64,000 bases of DNA, from assembly GCA_013397455.1 (NCBI GenBank), contig VYZB01000343.1, positions 397,124 through 461,123 of the forward strand, written 5' to 3'. Below the pieces are notes generated by a model. It worked only from the letters and a program-made list of their open reading frames with translations. It was not told the origin of the DNA and ran no database searches. The position numbers were made by a program, and so were the translations under genes. Shown here one piece after another: positions 23,877 to 36,625 of the stretch; positions within the stretch are counted from its first letter, which is position 1; the number at the start of each line of letters is the position of its first letter. The stretch comes from Crotophaga sulcirostris. Lineage: Eukaryota; Chordata; Aves; Cuculiformes; Crotophagidae.

Positions 23877-26800
23877 CAAAGACACAAAGATACACGCAAG
23901 AGCTTTGTTGGCATATTGCCTATGCTTGGAAAGCCAAAGACTATTTCACACATTGCACGTTGCAGACATACAATGCAGCTGTGGAGCATAGCAGGAGTAT
24001 TTCTTATCTCACCGTAGCGTCTGCTTGTTCTATTTTGAATTCCAGCAGCAAAACCAATTCCCAATTGAGTTTGTACTTCATTATATACCAACCCCGAGAG
24101 AAACAGTTAGACTGCAAGTTCATCTTAGTTGTAAAGGAAATGATTTCTTCTTGACAGACACCAAATTTGTGCAGATACACTAGTCAAATATTTTGCTTGC
24201 TTTTCTACTTTAGTTAACCTATGCAAGTAACTCGGTATATATGAGCAATTTTATGGAAAAAAAGCCTGATTCCATATTAAGAATGATTATCCTTTTTATA
24301 AGATTTTTGAGGGTCTTAAGCATTGCTTAACTCTGTTTTGAGAAAATACTTGGTCTTTGAGTAATATAAGGGACCACCTCGGAAACACCTGTTACTAAAA
24401 GTTTTGAGGGCTCTTTAATACATTTTTAATGAGAAATGACTCATTGGTTTTCAATTCAATTTCTCAGTTGAACTGAAAATGTTGTTAAAATAATGACATT
24501 TTGAGCAGTGTGAGTGAAGTCTCTAATAGGCTTACCTGCCTTTCTGTATCTTGCCCCACAATCAAAACCAGGCACTCACAAAATTTTTGCTAAATTCCCT
24601 ACATGCCCAAGAGGTAAAAGACTTTTAATATCACAAAACCAATACGGGACCCCTGAGTTCTACTACTGTCCATGTCTAAGCATCTAAGCACACATCTTCA
24701 TACTTCAGTTTCTGTGGGGTCAAATTAAAATTCCTCTTTTTGATGGATGAGGAACAAAGAGCTGAGCAAAAACACCTTCTGCACTTCCAATCTGCATTCT
24801 GGTTTCTTGTCTTTGCAAGAGATAACTTTAAACATGACATAATCTTAATAAGAGAAGACTGGAACCCAAGTGTGACTCTTCTCAGTGCACGTACCACAAG
24901 CCCAGAGTTATGGTTCTTCACATTTGCTTTCTGAGTAGCTGACTTTACTGTCCAGTAGCACAGCTTCAACAGGATACACTCCAAAAGTGTGTCGACTTCA
25001 GAGGAGTGGCATTATGAGATATGGCCACACATCATTTTTTGGCCATACATATAATGGCTTGTAAGGTCCTGTTGGAACTTATCATTGTACACTCTTGAAC
25101 CCACTTCCTTTCAAGCACATTGCTTTAGGAAAGACCAATTTCATACAAAAAGCTGTTGGAGGCGTGGTAAGCCGTAGCGGTACCTCAGCTTTGCCTTGAC
25201 ATGAATATTAGTTAGGATTGATTCAAGATTAGAAACAATCCATACTTCCTTATAAGCCTTATAGCAGCTTTTGAAAAAGGTTAAATGCAAGAAATTAGTC
25301 AATGATCCATTTCTTATGTTGACAGGTTCAACCTCCTCTGCAAACATCTAATTGTATGGCCCCAGCCCTGACACTTCACCAGAACTAGTTTAGAACATTA
25401 TAAGGGTTTTAATAAAGAACACAAGCCTTAGAGATTACTTTCTTTCGAAGCTGCATAGTCTCTCACAAAATGAGATTTTTGTATTTTTCCGAGCTTCTCT
25501 GTGCTGAGAATAAAAAAAAAAAAACAACTGTGAAAAATTGTGGTTGCTGATTTTCGAGTGCTACTTCAGGTTGTTATTAGTTTATAAAGCCAACACCAGC
25601 AATAAATAGGTGCATTTGTATATATTTGTAAAAGAAGTAGATTATTTTTTTCCTTGGCTGTAAAATTTTATATTAAAATATCAAACATGAATGCTTGGGG
25701 ATGGAGGAGCTTAGATTGTAATGCAGCAGTATTTTGCCTTATTACTAATTGTGATTACTGCTATGATCTAAACCCTACCTCTCCTTTCCAATTCATCAGT
25801 ACCCTGTCACTCAGCTGTTGGGGAGAGACAGCCATCTCAATAGTCCAACAGTTCTTAATGACAATATTTCCCTTTTGGAGTACTGCTTCTCATCTGCCTC
25901 CTTGGCTGACTCAACAATAATACACAATAGCATGATGTAAAACATTTTATATGGGTTATCTTCTGTTCATATTGCAAAGCTCTGGGGAGAAGATTACCCA
26001 TCTTTTATTGACTGAGCAGAAGAGTCCTTATATACCAGAGATTATTATTTGAATTCTTTCTCCACCAGCTCTGAAGTATATTACCCTCACTTGCAATCAG
26101 ACATCCAGATTTCTGGGAGTTTATAATTTTTTTTTAATTCCCTGCTGGAAAGCTGTTTCATGGCTCTTTATTATAAATTGCCAGATTGTACTTTCAAACT
26201 GAAAATACATAGGAATAATGTTAGGAAGCTAAAATGAATTCCTGCAGAAAAATTCCCCACCTCTGCAGTTTCTCAAGGTTGGTGGATTTTTGTATAATAA
26301 TCTTTTTTTAAAGTCATGTATTTTTTATGAGTCTGAGACACATCGATTCCAATAAGTCTTTGGGCTATAGAAATAGAAAAGAAACAGGATGTAATGTTGC
26401 ATATCATAATATATGAAGCAATCACTCAAATGTAGCTTGCAAGAAGTCAATAAACCTCTACTGTACTGAGGCAACTGAAGTGTAGGATATTAATGCAAAA
26501 CATGCATTCTGTGTATGTGAAGACGATTTTTTCTGCTTTTCAAAATGTGCCTGAAATGTATTGCTAATTCCTCACAACTAAACCAGTAACAATGCAGTAG
26601 GTGTGTTAATGGTAGTGAGAAAAACAGAGCAAGGACAGCTTTTGGGTTTGCATTTCTTAGAACAGTAGGCAGTCCTGTGAATACAAAATTCTGTATTTTA
26701 TTTAGTTTGCCTTGTGATGGCAGAAATTATTCCAGCTATGGATGTGCAGTTCTGTGTGCTCTTGCCAGTTCTGAAGAATGGAGAAAGAGTTCAAGAATCT

Positions 26801-26979
26801 ATTCTTCACAGAATCTGAGGGCCTTTAGGCAGCTATGCCTGTGCTGTAGAGTCCCTAGAAAATCTTTTGTGCTTGTAATAAATGTTTATGGTTGCACACT
26901 ATAAACCATTTTCTGAGGTAACATGGGTAGGCCAAAGTATTTTCATTATAGATGTTAAAGGATGCTATTTGGACCAAGC

Positions 26980-27345
26980 AGAGTGTGGTAGTGAAACTGA
27001 AGTTCTATTCAGTGCAGGATGGGGAAAACGAAGCCCAGGATGACTGCACTGATTGCAATTACGAGAAGCTCCCCCCATGGGAAAGAAGTGACAACTTCTT
27101 GGGACAACCCACAATGTAAAGCAAGTTGATCCCAGGGTCGGGATCTGAGTCTGGAAACAGGAAGAAAAGCTTTTATTAGTGCAGGAGTAGGACCATGACC
27201 TTGGCAAAGGCCACATTGTGTGTGCGGCAGGGATTGTGCCAGTTCATGTACTCATTGGCAATCCTAGTGTACAGATGACATGTACCACATCCACTTCTGT
27301 GATGGACATCATCTTGTCACAATCAAAGTCAGGAAAATTAATTGG
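26980..27345 (-). other. coding-like patch of unknown identity, possible pseudogene
   Basis: This region is richer in GC than its flanks. On the minus strand, one frame gives FPDFDCDKMMSITEVDVVHV and, after a shift, IANEYMNWHNPCRTHNVAFA. Further on comes the hydrophobic stretch GELLVIAISAVILGFVFPIL, which ends at a stop like a C-terminal membrane anchor. A pyrimidine run ending TTTCCAG near 27152 looks like a splice acceptor. On the plus strand the same bases also read as a plausible charged peptide, so the coding strand is not settled. I do not recognise a family. Chance remains a fair explanation. Confidence 0.15.
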
Positions 27346-30300
27346 GGTTTTTTCGTGGGCCTAATTTTCATCTAAGTATATCTGCCGAGTTGTAATGAGG
27401 AAACTATGCTGATGCTGACGTTAGGGCCAGTCCCTTGCATTACCTGGGGCACAGAAGTCTGCTTGGCAGGAAAATGTCTCCATCTGCTGCTGCTGAAACT
27501 ACTTCTCTTCGGTGTGTGGCAATGATCCATAAAGGCAGTTAGTGTATTTTATAGAAGGTGATACTTAACCAAATCAGGGGAACGAGGTTCTCAAACTTCC
27601 TTATCAAAACTGTGATACAGAAGCAATTAAGCAGGGCCTGATCACATCATTACAGCAAAGACTACACAGGCACATTCAACTACTTGGAGGGAATGTAAGA
27701 AAAGTGATGAGGATGAACACTGTTTTCCCTGCCTCCTCTCCCTGGACCTACCTAATGATGCAGGAGTCCAGTGCGACTCAGAACAATAAGCACCTCGTGT
27801 TCACATCACAATGGCTGTGTTGCAAAAAGAAAAAGGCATAGAATTAATCTAAAATATCTTAGCTGTTACATTTATCTGTCTGAAAGACAGAAAAATGGTT
27901 TCATTGTGCTGCCCTCTAGGTTATAAGAGCAGCATTCATTCAGGGAGCAGGAGAGAAACAATGCTTTATGATTTTTCTGATAAAGCCAGCATGAGTCAGA
28001 TTTCAAACATTAAGTAAAAATACTTATCTCATGCTGATCACAATCAGCCTCCAAAGTAAAAAGACAATAGGAAATCAATATACATCTCTACTCATTTGTA
28101 TTCTCTGAGCAAAGAAAAAGGGCTGTGTAATTGAATAAATCACTTACTATGAATTCTTCATTCAGTTTCATAGCCAGGACTGAAGTCTCCCTCTATCATT
28201 TATTATTATATAATCTAATTCACATTTTAGGGCTACACAAAATTATGGATTGATAATTCATGGAGAAGTTTCAGGTTGTCCTCAAGGCAAAGACTTACTT
28301 ACTTCCAACTGTTTCTTTCAGAGGTGCCATGACTTTCTAGGGATCTCTCCAAGGAGTTTGTGCAGGGCTAAGGCTCAAAAGGAAAAATTAACAAGACTTT
28401 TAGAACCTGTATTAGTGCAAGAACTGCAAATTAATTTTAGAGCAGTGTAACATTTACTTCTTGCGAACTTAAAAGCAGGCTAGAATGCTGTTCAATGTGC
28501 TACTTTGACAAAATTGTAGAAAACAAACAAACCAATTATTTTTATAAAATCCAACTTTATAACATACTGCATGACTCCTTCAGAGAACATTCTGACAAAC
28601 AGAATGCAGGGGACCAGGGGCAATTTAATTATAATTTTGTGTGTATGGAGGTTCACCAGATGGCAAATATCTTTGCTGCAAAAAGAAATCCTTGAAGACA
28701 GGAAATATTCAAAGTTCAGATGGTACTTTTAAAATGTCTGACGTTAAGAAGGACTGGAGCTAATGATAAATCACCTGGTAAGAAAGACTCAAAGGTGGGT
28801 AAGACTTAGTCATAGGTTGGGCCTCTTAATTACCCTCATGTTTATGCTTCTGAGTAATGCATCATTAATTCTAGCAAGGGTGTTCACACTTTCAAGGGTG
28901 GCATATGAGTACATTTAGATAATGAAAATAATAACTCGTTTGTACAAGGCTAAGAATCCTCTAAACATCTGTCAGAAGTTAGTTGTTTTTCTTCCACTAC
29001 AGAAAAATACTTTCTTGGAATTACATGTTGTCTTGGATAATGCCATCCTATTTTCCATTGCATCATCATAATAATTCTAGAGTATGAGTCAGGGTACGAA
29101 TTGTTAGAAACCCACCTGTGTTAGATTTAGGTTCTCATTTAAGTTCCATGTAGCATTGCAGGATGCCTACTTTTGGGGTTTATGCTGAATTTATTAGTTA
29201 CCCTTATCTTTAGCTTAAGTGTTCCTGGTGCACTTAAGTTTAATTGCTTACATTTGTTCAAAGCATCTCTTCTAGGAACTAAAGCACTAATAACCCAGAA
29301 GTGCTTCATGGGGATGTAGATAAGGACTGTTAGGAATCTGAACTCCATCCCTAGCAAAGCCACAAAGGGAACAGGCGTACAGGATTATGATCAGTTTAAT
29401 GTGATATCAGTTGTTGGAGGCGCTACCTATTTTCTGTGCAATAGGCTAGTAGCTAAAGTATTTAACTCGGAAATAAAAGGCCATCGTGTTACAGATTCTC
29501 ATTCTATATGCGATGGAGATTGCAATGCAGTTATGTAGTGGGTGTCCCATTGACTGTCTTTGCCTTTCCTCAGAAGGTTCTTTACAGGAGCTAAGCAGAT
29601 GAGGCATGTGGCTAGAAGATGGCAAAAATGTTTTACACTCTTTAGTTGCTGGAAAATTTATTTTGAACTAGTGATGATGTAATGTAAACCACACACATTG
29701 TGGGATAAAATATAAACATATATAGGTGGATAATTATAGGAGGACTTGCAAAAGAAACTTTGATGCTAGGTCCCTGGAGGAGTGATGTAGTTTAGGCACC
29801 CCCATGATCCCCGAATGGTGGCTGTGTGTACCACCTCCTGTATCGTGATGTTCTTAATCTTCCCTCTCCATGCATCCCAAAGTTTTTGCACAGATATAAG
29901 GGAGGCAAACAAATAAGCAAATGCATGAAGGGTAGGCAGAACTAGACAATAATATATAAGCAGAGTTGTTGCTTCTGAATTTCTAGTGTCTTCATTTGAA
30001 TACTACCTTTTACTGTATCTTCAATTTTCAGTTTTGTTTTATCCAGATCCAGCCACTAGAGAATTGTCCCCTTTTTAAATCCAGATTCCATTCTAGATGA
30101 AGTGGTGTAGAGAGGCATGAGAGGTTGAACTTGCATGAAGTCACCCTTGCATTGCTGGAGGCGGCAGTTCAGAAACTCCCACACTGTGTCTACTTGTTTG
30201 AGTGTGGGTCTGTATTTAGTAGGGCATCAGTGGGGCTCACTAGTTCCAGACAGCACCATGATACCATAACCAGGTTTTGTAGAGCCCTGAACTGGTACAG

Positions 30301-33300
30301 TAGTGTGTTATTGTTGCTTGGCACTAGTTTGCACTTCGTATGTTCAGATTGAAAAAGCCAGAAAAGGTGTAGAAACAGGAATTTCTCACTATGAGAACAT
30401 TTCAGTACAGGAGAAAATAAGTAAATTATTCTGACTGCATCTACACTACAGTTAGAAAAGATAAAGAATGTGTATTTCATTCAAACTGTCCCTGACACCA
30501 GTAACATGGAAGGCACAACAGAATGATCGTGAGCTCTGGCAGCACAAGGCTATCTGGAGCACGGGATGCACTCTCAGGGGCTGAGTTTGTGCACTTTTTT
30601 AGGCTTTAAGTCTCTAAGCTAAGTAAATTGAACTAAATGCATACATATTTCTGTGGGCTGCATCCAAATGCCTGACTGCAGAATTGATACCTCTTGAAAA
30701 GTAGGAGGTCCTACTATACTTACCAAGACATTGTGTTGTTCTAGGAAGACAGTAATGTAAATTTTATGGTAGTTTGTTTGAAAGTAATGTGGATCCAAAC
30801 TATATTTTAAAAATATGTTTGTTATCATTTCATTGGTTGTCTACAATGAATTAGTTAAATCAGTAAACAATTTAGAACTGGATCTCATAAAAATATATCC
30901 CTTGCTTAATATTCTGTCTTTTTCCAGGCAGAATACTTCCTGCTAGACTCTAGATTCTTCTTTCCAAGGATCTTAAGGCTGAATGAAAAGAAATAAATTA
31001 CGTATCCACCCACCTGAGATGGAGTGGAGAATTATTATTTGTCTACTATGACTAATCTTCTTTCTAACCTCCTTAGTCTGAATTTTTACTAATGATCTGC
31101 CTGTCCTTTTTTCCCATGGAAACCCAGAAAGACCTACTGCCTTACACCTTTCTTTGGTCCAGGTGAATGAAGGAACCCTAAGGTTCTGTAATAACTTGCT
31201 CACACTACCACAGCAGAGTGAGGGGTACCATTTAACTGATTCATGCTAGGAGACTTGTAGTAACTAAAGCTACAAAGTCTTTACTACTGAGCAACAATCA
31301 GTTAATTGAGGACTCAGTGATCCATTTATAGCAATACCACTGCATATTAACACACCAGCACCAGAATATAGGAGAAATAACTAGAATACTTTCTGAAAAA
31401 GACAGGCTTGCTGGAACACGATATAAATGTTGGCAAGCTATATGACAGTGCTTGAAAAGTAGGCAATCTTCAAACAAATGGCAACTTTCTTCTTCACTTT
31501 GAAATGCTTACAGGTACTCTTAAACAGCTCTCTCTACTGCATACTGTATCCCTCTTTTTAACTAGCAATCTTTGTTGAAATACAGTAAAGTTTCTTTTTT
31601 ATTTTTAGCAGAATTGCAGAGCACTGGATGCTGAAGACAGCTGGAGTGTGTGGGATGTGGCATGCTATTTATTCTCCTCACTCTGAGAAAGCAGCAGATG
31701 GGTGACTACTTTATTAAATCAGAGTCCATCTTCCAGATGTTGACCACATGATCTGCCCTGCTATGGCATGAAGAACCTATTCCTGTGTGCCCACTTTTTA
31801 AAATTCTGGTTCATAAGTGCTCATTCCACCAAACTGCTGAGACGCTGATTCACATCTGTCTTGTTTTACTGATGGAATAGGGGAGATGGGCTTTAAAAAA
31901 GAAGAAAACAACTGAGCGCTTTTCATATAATTTTAAGTACTTTCTGTTGCATTTATAAACATCCAACAGATCTTGCAGTCACTTCATTTCAAGCACTGTG
32001 GTGTATGCTTTAATGGAAAAGTATGTTTATAAATGCATCAGCATTTTAAGGAGCAACAATATGGCACCAGTAAGAAAGAAACGGGGAAAGGACATTTTCA
32101 AGTCTTTTTTAAGCAAGAGATACAGAAGAGTAAACAGCCATTGGATGGGCTGCTGCTCAACAGTAGTGGAATAAAACTCAGTGTCAGCTAGAAGGCACGA
32201 ACAACTGGACCTCCCTAACCTCAAGGCCAATATTGAGTCATGGCAAGCCCCAGCCAGACCAAAGCTGAGTCCCGTCCAGTTGTTTTGGTCATCCACAATC
32301 AGCACATGGAGACCTCAGTAGAACTGCTTCATCTGCTTTGGTGCAAGGGAGACACACTCTAGTGTGAGGGCTGGAGTTATGTTGTACACTGATGTCTTGT
32401 TTTCTTTTCTGAGAAGAAAAAACAGGTGAGTGCTTCACAAGTGAAGGGAAATTATTTCATTTTCTCCAGGATATAAAAATAAAAGATATGAAAACTTATG
32501 GTATTTTCGAAGAGTCAGACCAAGTAAGCCTAAGCAGCAGAGCTTCTGATAGCTCAGGAGGCTTCGCACAGCTCCACATTGTGTAGTGCATTATGAGAGA
32601 TGTATTTCTACTCAACCAAAGAAGTACCTGAGACCTGAGGTAGTTTGAATCTGACCCAAGTTGTTCCTTGACATGAAAGCTGCAGAGGAACGATAGAAAA
32701 TGGAATTAATTCCCTTGTCATCTTTCTTAGAACCATGAGGAGCAAGCAGATATCCGCGTCTGGACTGTGAGAGCTCTGTGCTCTGCAGTGGTGAGACAAT
32801 AAAGTTAAGTGCTCAGTCAAGCAGGTATGAACTATTTCCTGTTCCAGCTACAAACTGGGACAGAGCCATCCAACAAAACTTGTAGAAGTTTCGACACAAA
32901 GAAACAGGTACTTGGGGTGGGTGCAGACTTGATTTTACAAGTACATCTGTTCTGTTTATTTTTGCTTCTTTGCAGTATTATCAACTTCTGCTCCATATGG
33001 ATGATCCATATTGTGCCTTGGTGAAATGATACCACATTATGCTTTTATGCTTTTATCATCAAACACTACTCATGAAAAAATCACCAGGTTTGCCTAGGTT
33101 CATCTGTTCAATTTATTTTCCCAAAACTTTATTTTGAATAAAACACCTACGGTAAATGTGATTTATGTAAATGAATAAAACAAAACAGTTATATAAGCTT
33201 TTTGAATCATTCAGATCCTTTCTGTTGCTGTTGAACCATACGAAATACTCTACCAACATATTTTCTTTGGGCTATTTCATTTCTTAAGTCTTACGGCTAA

Positions 33301-33907
33301 ATAGATGAAATAATAGGATATGTACAAAGGCTTTCGTTTTGATTTTATTTCCATTCTCTATGCCAATCTTTTCAGACAAAGCAGCTCTAGTATTTCAGAG
33401 AGAGTTTTACTTATGAGTTTTTCCAGTCTCTTTCCAAGCCTGTTGCAATCCTTCCCTTCTCATCTTGGAAGTGGACTTTCTTTTCATCTTTTCATTTCTC
33501 TTCTTTGTTTTCTCCCCTCCAGACCTCAAGTCAGAGGAAACAGGCCAAAAACCACCGGTATTTTAAAAAGTCTTATAACTTTGAAGAAGCAGCTTGATAA
33601 TTTTTTAGTCCTGTGTTATTTCCTCTGTGTCTCTTCCCAGGCTCCATCTTGCAGTGCCTTCGTAAATCTTCCATTCCTAGTGCCCCCAAGGATACACAGG
33701 GGAGTGCGGAGATCCATATTAGGTGATTGGTTTTGTCCTTGTTGCACTTGGAATAAGAGCAAAATTTAAAAAAATTGAAACCAAAAAAAAGTGAAAAAAA
33801 AGATAAAAAAGGGAACTGAGCAAGGTCAGCTGTGCATCCTGGACAGCTAGAATATCTTCTGCAGGTTCTGCTGAAAATTTACTCTCCTTATAAGTCAGCA
33901 CAGCCAC
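27346..33907. other. non-coding stretch, nothing recognised
   Basis: AT-rich sequence with no named repeat. 32160-32320 is locally GC-rich without a recognisable origin. 33320-33769 holds the longest open frame of the window (149 codons, plus) but reads as serine/leucine-rich low-grade sequence with no known domain. A run of A-rich sequence lies at 33764-33812. AATAAA words are frequent, as expected by composition. Confidence 0.5.
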
Positions 33908-34260
33908 GTGAGCCCTGCTAGGCTTGCCCCCAAACCTGACTGTGGGAAAACAATAATGTGCTTACTCCATCAAGTAACTCCTGTGTCAGTGCCCAGAGAC
34001 CCTGCTCTGCCTGGTCCATCCTGGCCATGGACCCCACTTATCCTCAGCCTGTCCCCATTCCGATGCCCAGGAATAAGGCTGCCCCCAGTGTCCCCAGCTA
34101 CTCTTCTCTACTACCCCAATGAGTCCCTCCACCCTTGCCCCTGGGGAGCCACAGGCCCATGGTATGCCCTGAGATTCTCCATGGCATCCAGCTGGGTCCA
34201 AAGGCTGCCTGCAAAAGAAGCAAGATAACTTGATGTTTCCCTTCTCCATTTCTCACAGCA
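33908..34260. other. GC-rich patch of unknown origin
   Basis: A C-rich plus strand in an otherwise AT-rich region, with few CpG pairs. It is open in more than one frame on both strands (33908-34228 plus, 34249-33986 minus), which is what high GC does by lowering stop frequency; the proline-rich translation has no known domain. It could be the 5' part of a LINE, a remnant of an LTR or a GC-rich unique sequence. I found no match to the GC-rich CR1 leader pieces near 20.5 and 54.8 kb. Confidence 0.6.
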
Positions 34261-35334
34261 GACAGTGTTGGCTGGGTGATACTACTCACCCTTATGCTTC
34301 AGTTGGACTTTCAGTCCCAGCACATCCATAAGCATGCCTTCTGCTGCTGATATATCCATATAAGGATACACCTGAACATAACCAAACAATAATCTGGACT
34401 AAAACTGATAAGAATTAGTGACTACTGGGACCTGGAATTTAATACGATGCTCTTTGTCTTGGAGCATCCAACCTTGCCCAGATGATACCCATCTTGATAC
34501 GCAAAGGTTTTCAAAGGCTTTTTCTCTCAGTTTTGAGGGATAGCATCTTATACTAAATAAACTACTTCTCTGACTCATGTTTATCACACTCATGTCCATC
34601 TTATACGAAATGACAACCACTCACTTCTTAACTACTCCTTTCAAACACTGGTATACACTGATACAGTTGATATTACTAAAAATACTGTAAGCAAAGAATG
34701 GAGCTAGTCAAACAGTTGTAGTTAAAGTCAGATCTATAGAAGACTGCAACAGGATATTGTCCCTGTCATATCATGTCTTTGACCTGTTTCTAACTTAGCA
34801 GTCAGGCAATCCTGGCTTCAAATTCTTTTGGCTGGTTTAGACTTTAGAACTATTTTCCCCCAGCAGAGTAGCCCTGCCTACGATGACTTTACTTCAGTGC
34901 TAGTTTTCGATATACAGGGATTATACGACTTTAGTTATATCACTTCACTATCATATGATATGACATCAGCGATGATCAAGAGTGGACAGAGCAATCCGGG
35001 ACTAGCAGTTCTTCATATCATGGAATCACCCCCCGCAGAAAAGAAATAAGTTATCCTCTTGCAGCCAGTTTTTTTAAAAAATATAAATGTTTCTGCATTA
35101 GGGGGAGCTATAATTATTTGGGTTTTTTTAATCACAGAAAATAAACAAGCCTGTATGTTGGCAGCTCACGTTTCCCTGGGTCCTTCAACTGCACTTGAGC
35201 AAGGGAAATATTTTTTTCATCAGTTTCAATATGGTATTTAGAGGGACTAAAACCCATAGAATAGTATTGAAAATATAGTTCACTGTTTTAGGGTATATTT
35301 TCTGCCAGTGGAAGTGCACTGGTGGTGTAGTGAG
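34261..35334. other. non-coding stretch, nothing recognised
   Basis: AT-rich sequence with short open frames only. Nothing identified. Confidence 0.5.
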
Positions 35335-35552
35335 AAAGGAAAGGAATTTTCTTCACAATGGAAGTGGTGAGGTCCTCGCACAGGTTTCCCAGGGAAGCTG
35401 CGCCTGCTCCCTCCCTGGAGGTGTTCAAGGCCAGGTTGGATGGGGCTTTGAGCAGCCTGGGCTGGTGGGAGGTGTCCCTGCCCATGGCGGGGGGGTGGAA
35501 CTGGTTGGGCTTGAAGGTCCCTTGCAACCCAAACCATTTTATGATTCTATGA
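35335..35552 (+). mobile_element. CR1 LINE 3' end, strongly 5'-truncated
   Basis: Shows the CR1 3' block order: AGGTTTCCCAGGGAAGCTGC, then TCCCTGGAGGTGTTCAAGG, CCAGGTTGGATGGGGCTTTG, AGCAGCCTGGGCTGGTGGG and AGGTGTCCCTGCCCATGGCG. It continues with the TTGAAGGTCCCTTGCAACCC block and ends ATTTTATGATTCTATGA. The blocks are close to the family pattern, so this copy is younger than the relics elsewhere in the window. The open frames on both strands across it are shadows of the repeat. Confidence 0.95.
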
Positions 35553-35996
35553 CTTGCTCTCTAATGCTTAGGTTATATCCTAGTAGCCTAAAAATCATGT
35601 GCATTTCCTTTTAGCTCGTCCTTCTTCCACAAGGATTTTTGAGTGAAAGGGATATTAATCCCCTGTGTGGTAGTTTTTGGATATCCCACACACAGATGCT
35701 CCACTCAAAAATGTTCTGCTAGAAGGCCTCCTCTTCAGCTGTAACCATCCTACTGTATACTCCCTTCTTTCTTAAGTCCTAGTAGCACAGCGAAGACGAT
35801 ATTTGAGTGTTCTGAATCTGGTATTAGATTTCTTTCCCCACCACTTCATTTAATTGTCCTTTCTTTCTACGATTTTTAAATTTAGGCTTTCACTCCTTTT
35901 TTTTTTTCTTTGCCTTCGATGATTCAGGGTTTTTTTGCTGTATTTTTACTGCAATTTTAATGGTCTTTTAGACTTCTTCTCCTTTGCCTTAACACT
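35553..35996. other. spacer between two CR1 copies, nothing recognised
   Basis: AT-rich with T runs at 35899-35909. No gene or named repeat. Confidence 0.5.
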
Positions 35997-36370
35997 GGAT
36001 GCCAGCAAATGTCACCCCTGTCTTCAAGAAGGGCAAGAAGAAGGACCTAGGGAACTGCAGGCTGGTCAGCCGTACCTCAGTCCATGGGCAGGTGAAGAAG
36101 CAGATAATCCTGGAAAATATTTCCAGGCATTTTAAGGACTGAACACAAGGAAACACTTCGTTACTGTGAGGGTGAATGAGCACTGGTACAGGTTGCCCAG
36201 TGAGTTTGTGGAGACTTCACCCTTGAACATAATCAAAAGCTATGGACACACACTTGGGCAACTGGCTCTAGTTGCCTCTGCTTAAGCAGGAGGGTTGAAC
36301 CAGGTGACTCTTGGTTCCTTCCAGCCTCACAGAGGTCCCTTCCAACCTCAACCATTCTGTGATTTTGTGA
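35997..36370 (+). mobile_element. CR1 LINE, reverse-transcriptase piece fused to 3' end (internally deleted)
   Basis: From 36002 the plus strand reads PANVTPVFKKGKKKDLGNCR followed by TSVHGQVKKQIILENISRH. This is the same reverse-transcriptase region as the NVVPVLKKGSRGPGNYRP stretch at the start of the window. At about 36130 it jumps to the CR1 3' part (TTCGTTACTGTGAGGGTGAA, then GTTGCCCAGTGAGTTTGTGG) and ends TCCCTTCCAACCTCAACCAT and TCTGTGATTTTGTGA. The catalytic centre of the reverse transcriptase is missing. The joint is abrupt, with no inserted bases that I can see. Confidence 0.9.
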
Positions 36371-36625
36371 AAGAAAAATTCAGAGAATTAGTAATGTTTA
36401 TCTTGATGATTTCTCATTGACGTTGAATATGCATTAGGAATTTATAGTTTTTGCCTTATGCCTACTTTTATTTATATTTTAAAAAAATATACAAAAATAT
36501 GCAGTTGGAAAACGACCAAGAGCAATCTTTGTGAAGCAGTATTTCTTTCTTGGATCATTTCATAGACTGTAGAGATTAAGAACTAAAAACAATCTAGACT
36601 GGCCTGCCATATTTCCTTTAATTAT
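36371..36625. other. short AT-rich spacer
   Basis: AT-rich sequence between a plus-strand CR1 and a minus-strand relic. Nothing else seen. Confidence 0.5.

Larger units (their letters stand above)
20998..26979. other. non-coding stretch with small repeats only
   Basis: AT-rich sequence with no gene recognised. It contains the TTTGG tract, a short CR1-like tail and the 20-bp tandem duplication listed separately, plus T runs at 21371-21386 and an A run at 25510-25522. A frame at 24676-24984 (minus) and its plus-strand partner at 24740-24934 are open through the same bases and match nothing I know. Confidence 0.5.

Noticed and set aside
33320..33769. Longest open frame (149 codons, plus)
   Set aside because: Serine- and leucine-rich translation with no domain, no good start context and no homologue I recognise; a frame of this length can arise by chance in 64 kb of this composition.
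35280..35614. Several overlapping frames on both strands as genes
   Set aside because: All sit on the GC-rich CR1 3' end and are shadows of it.
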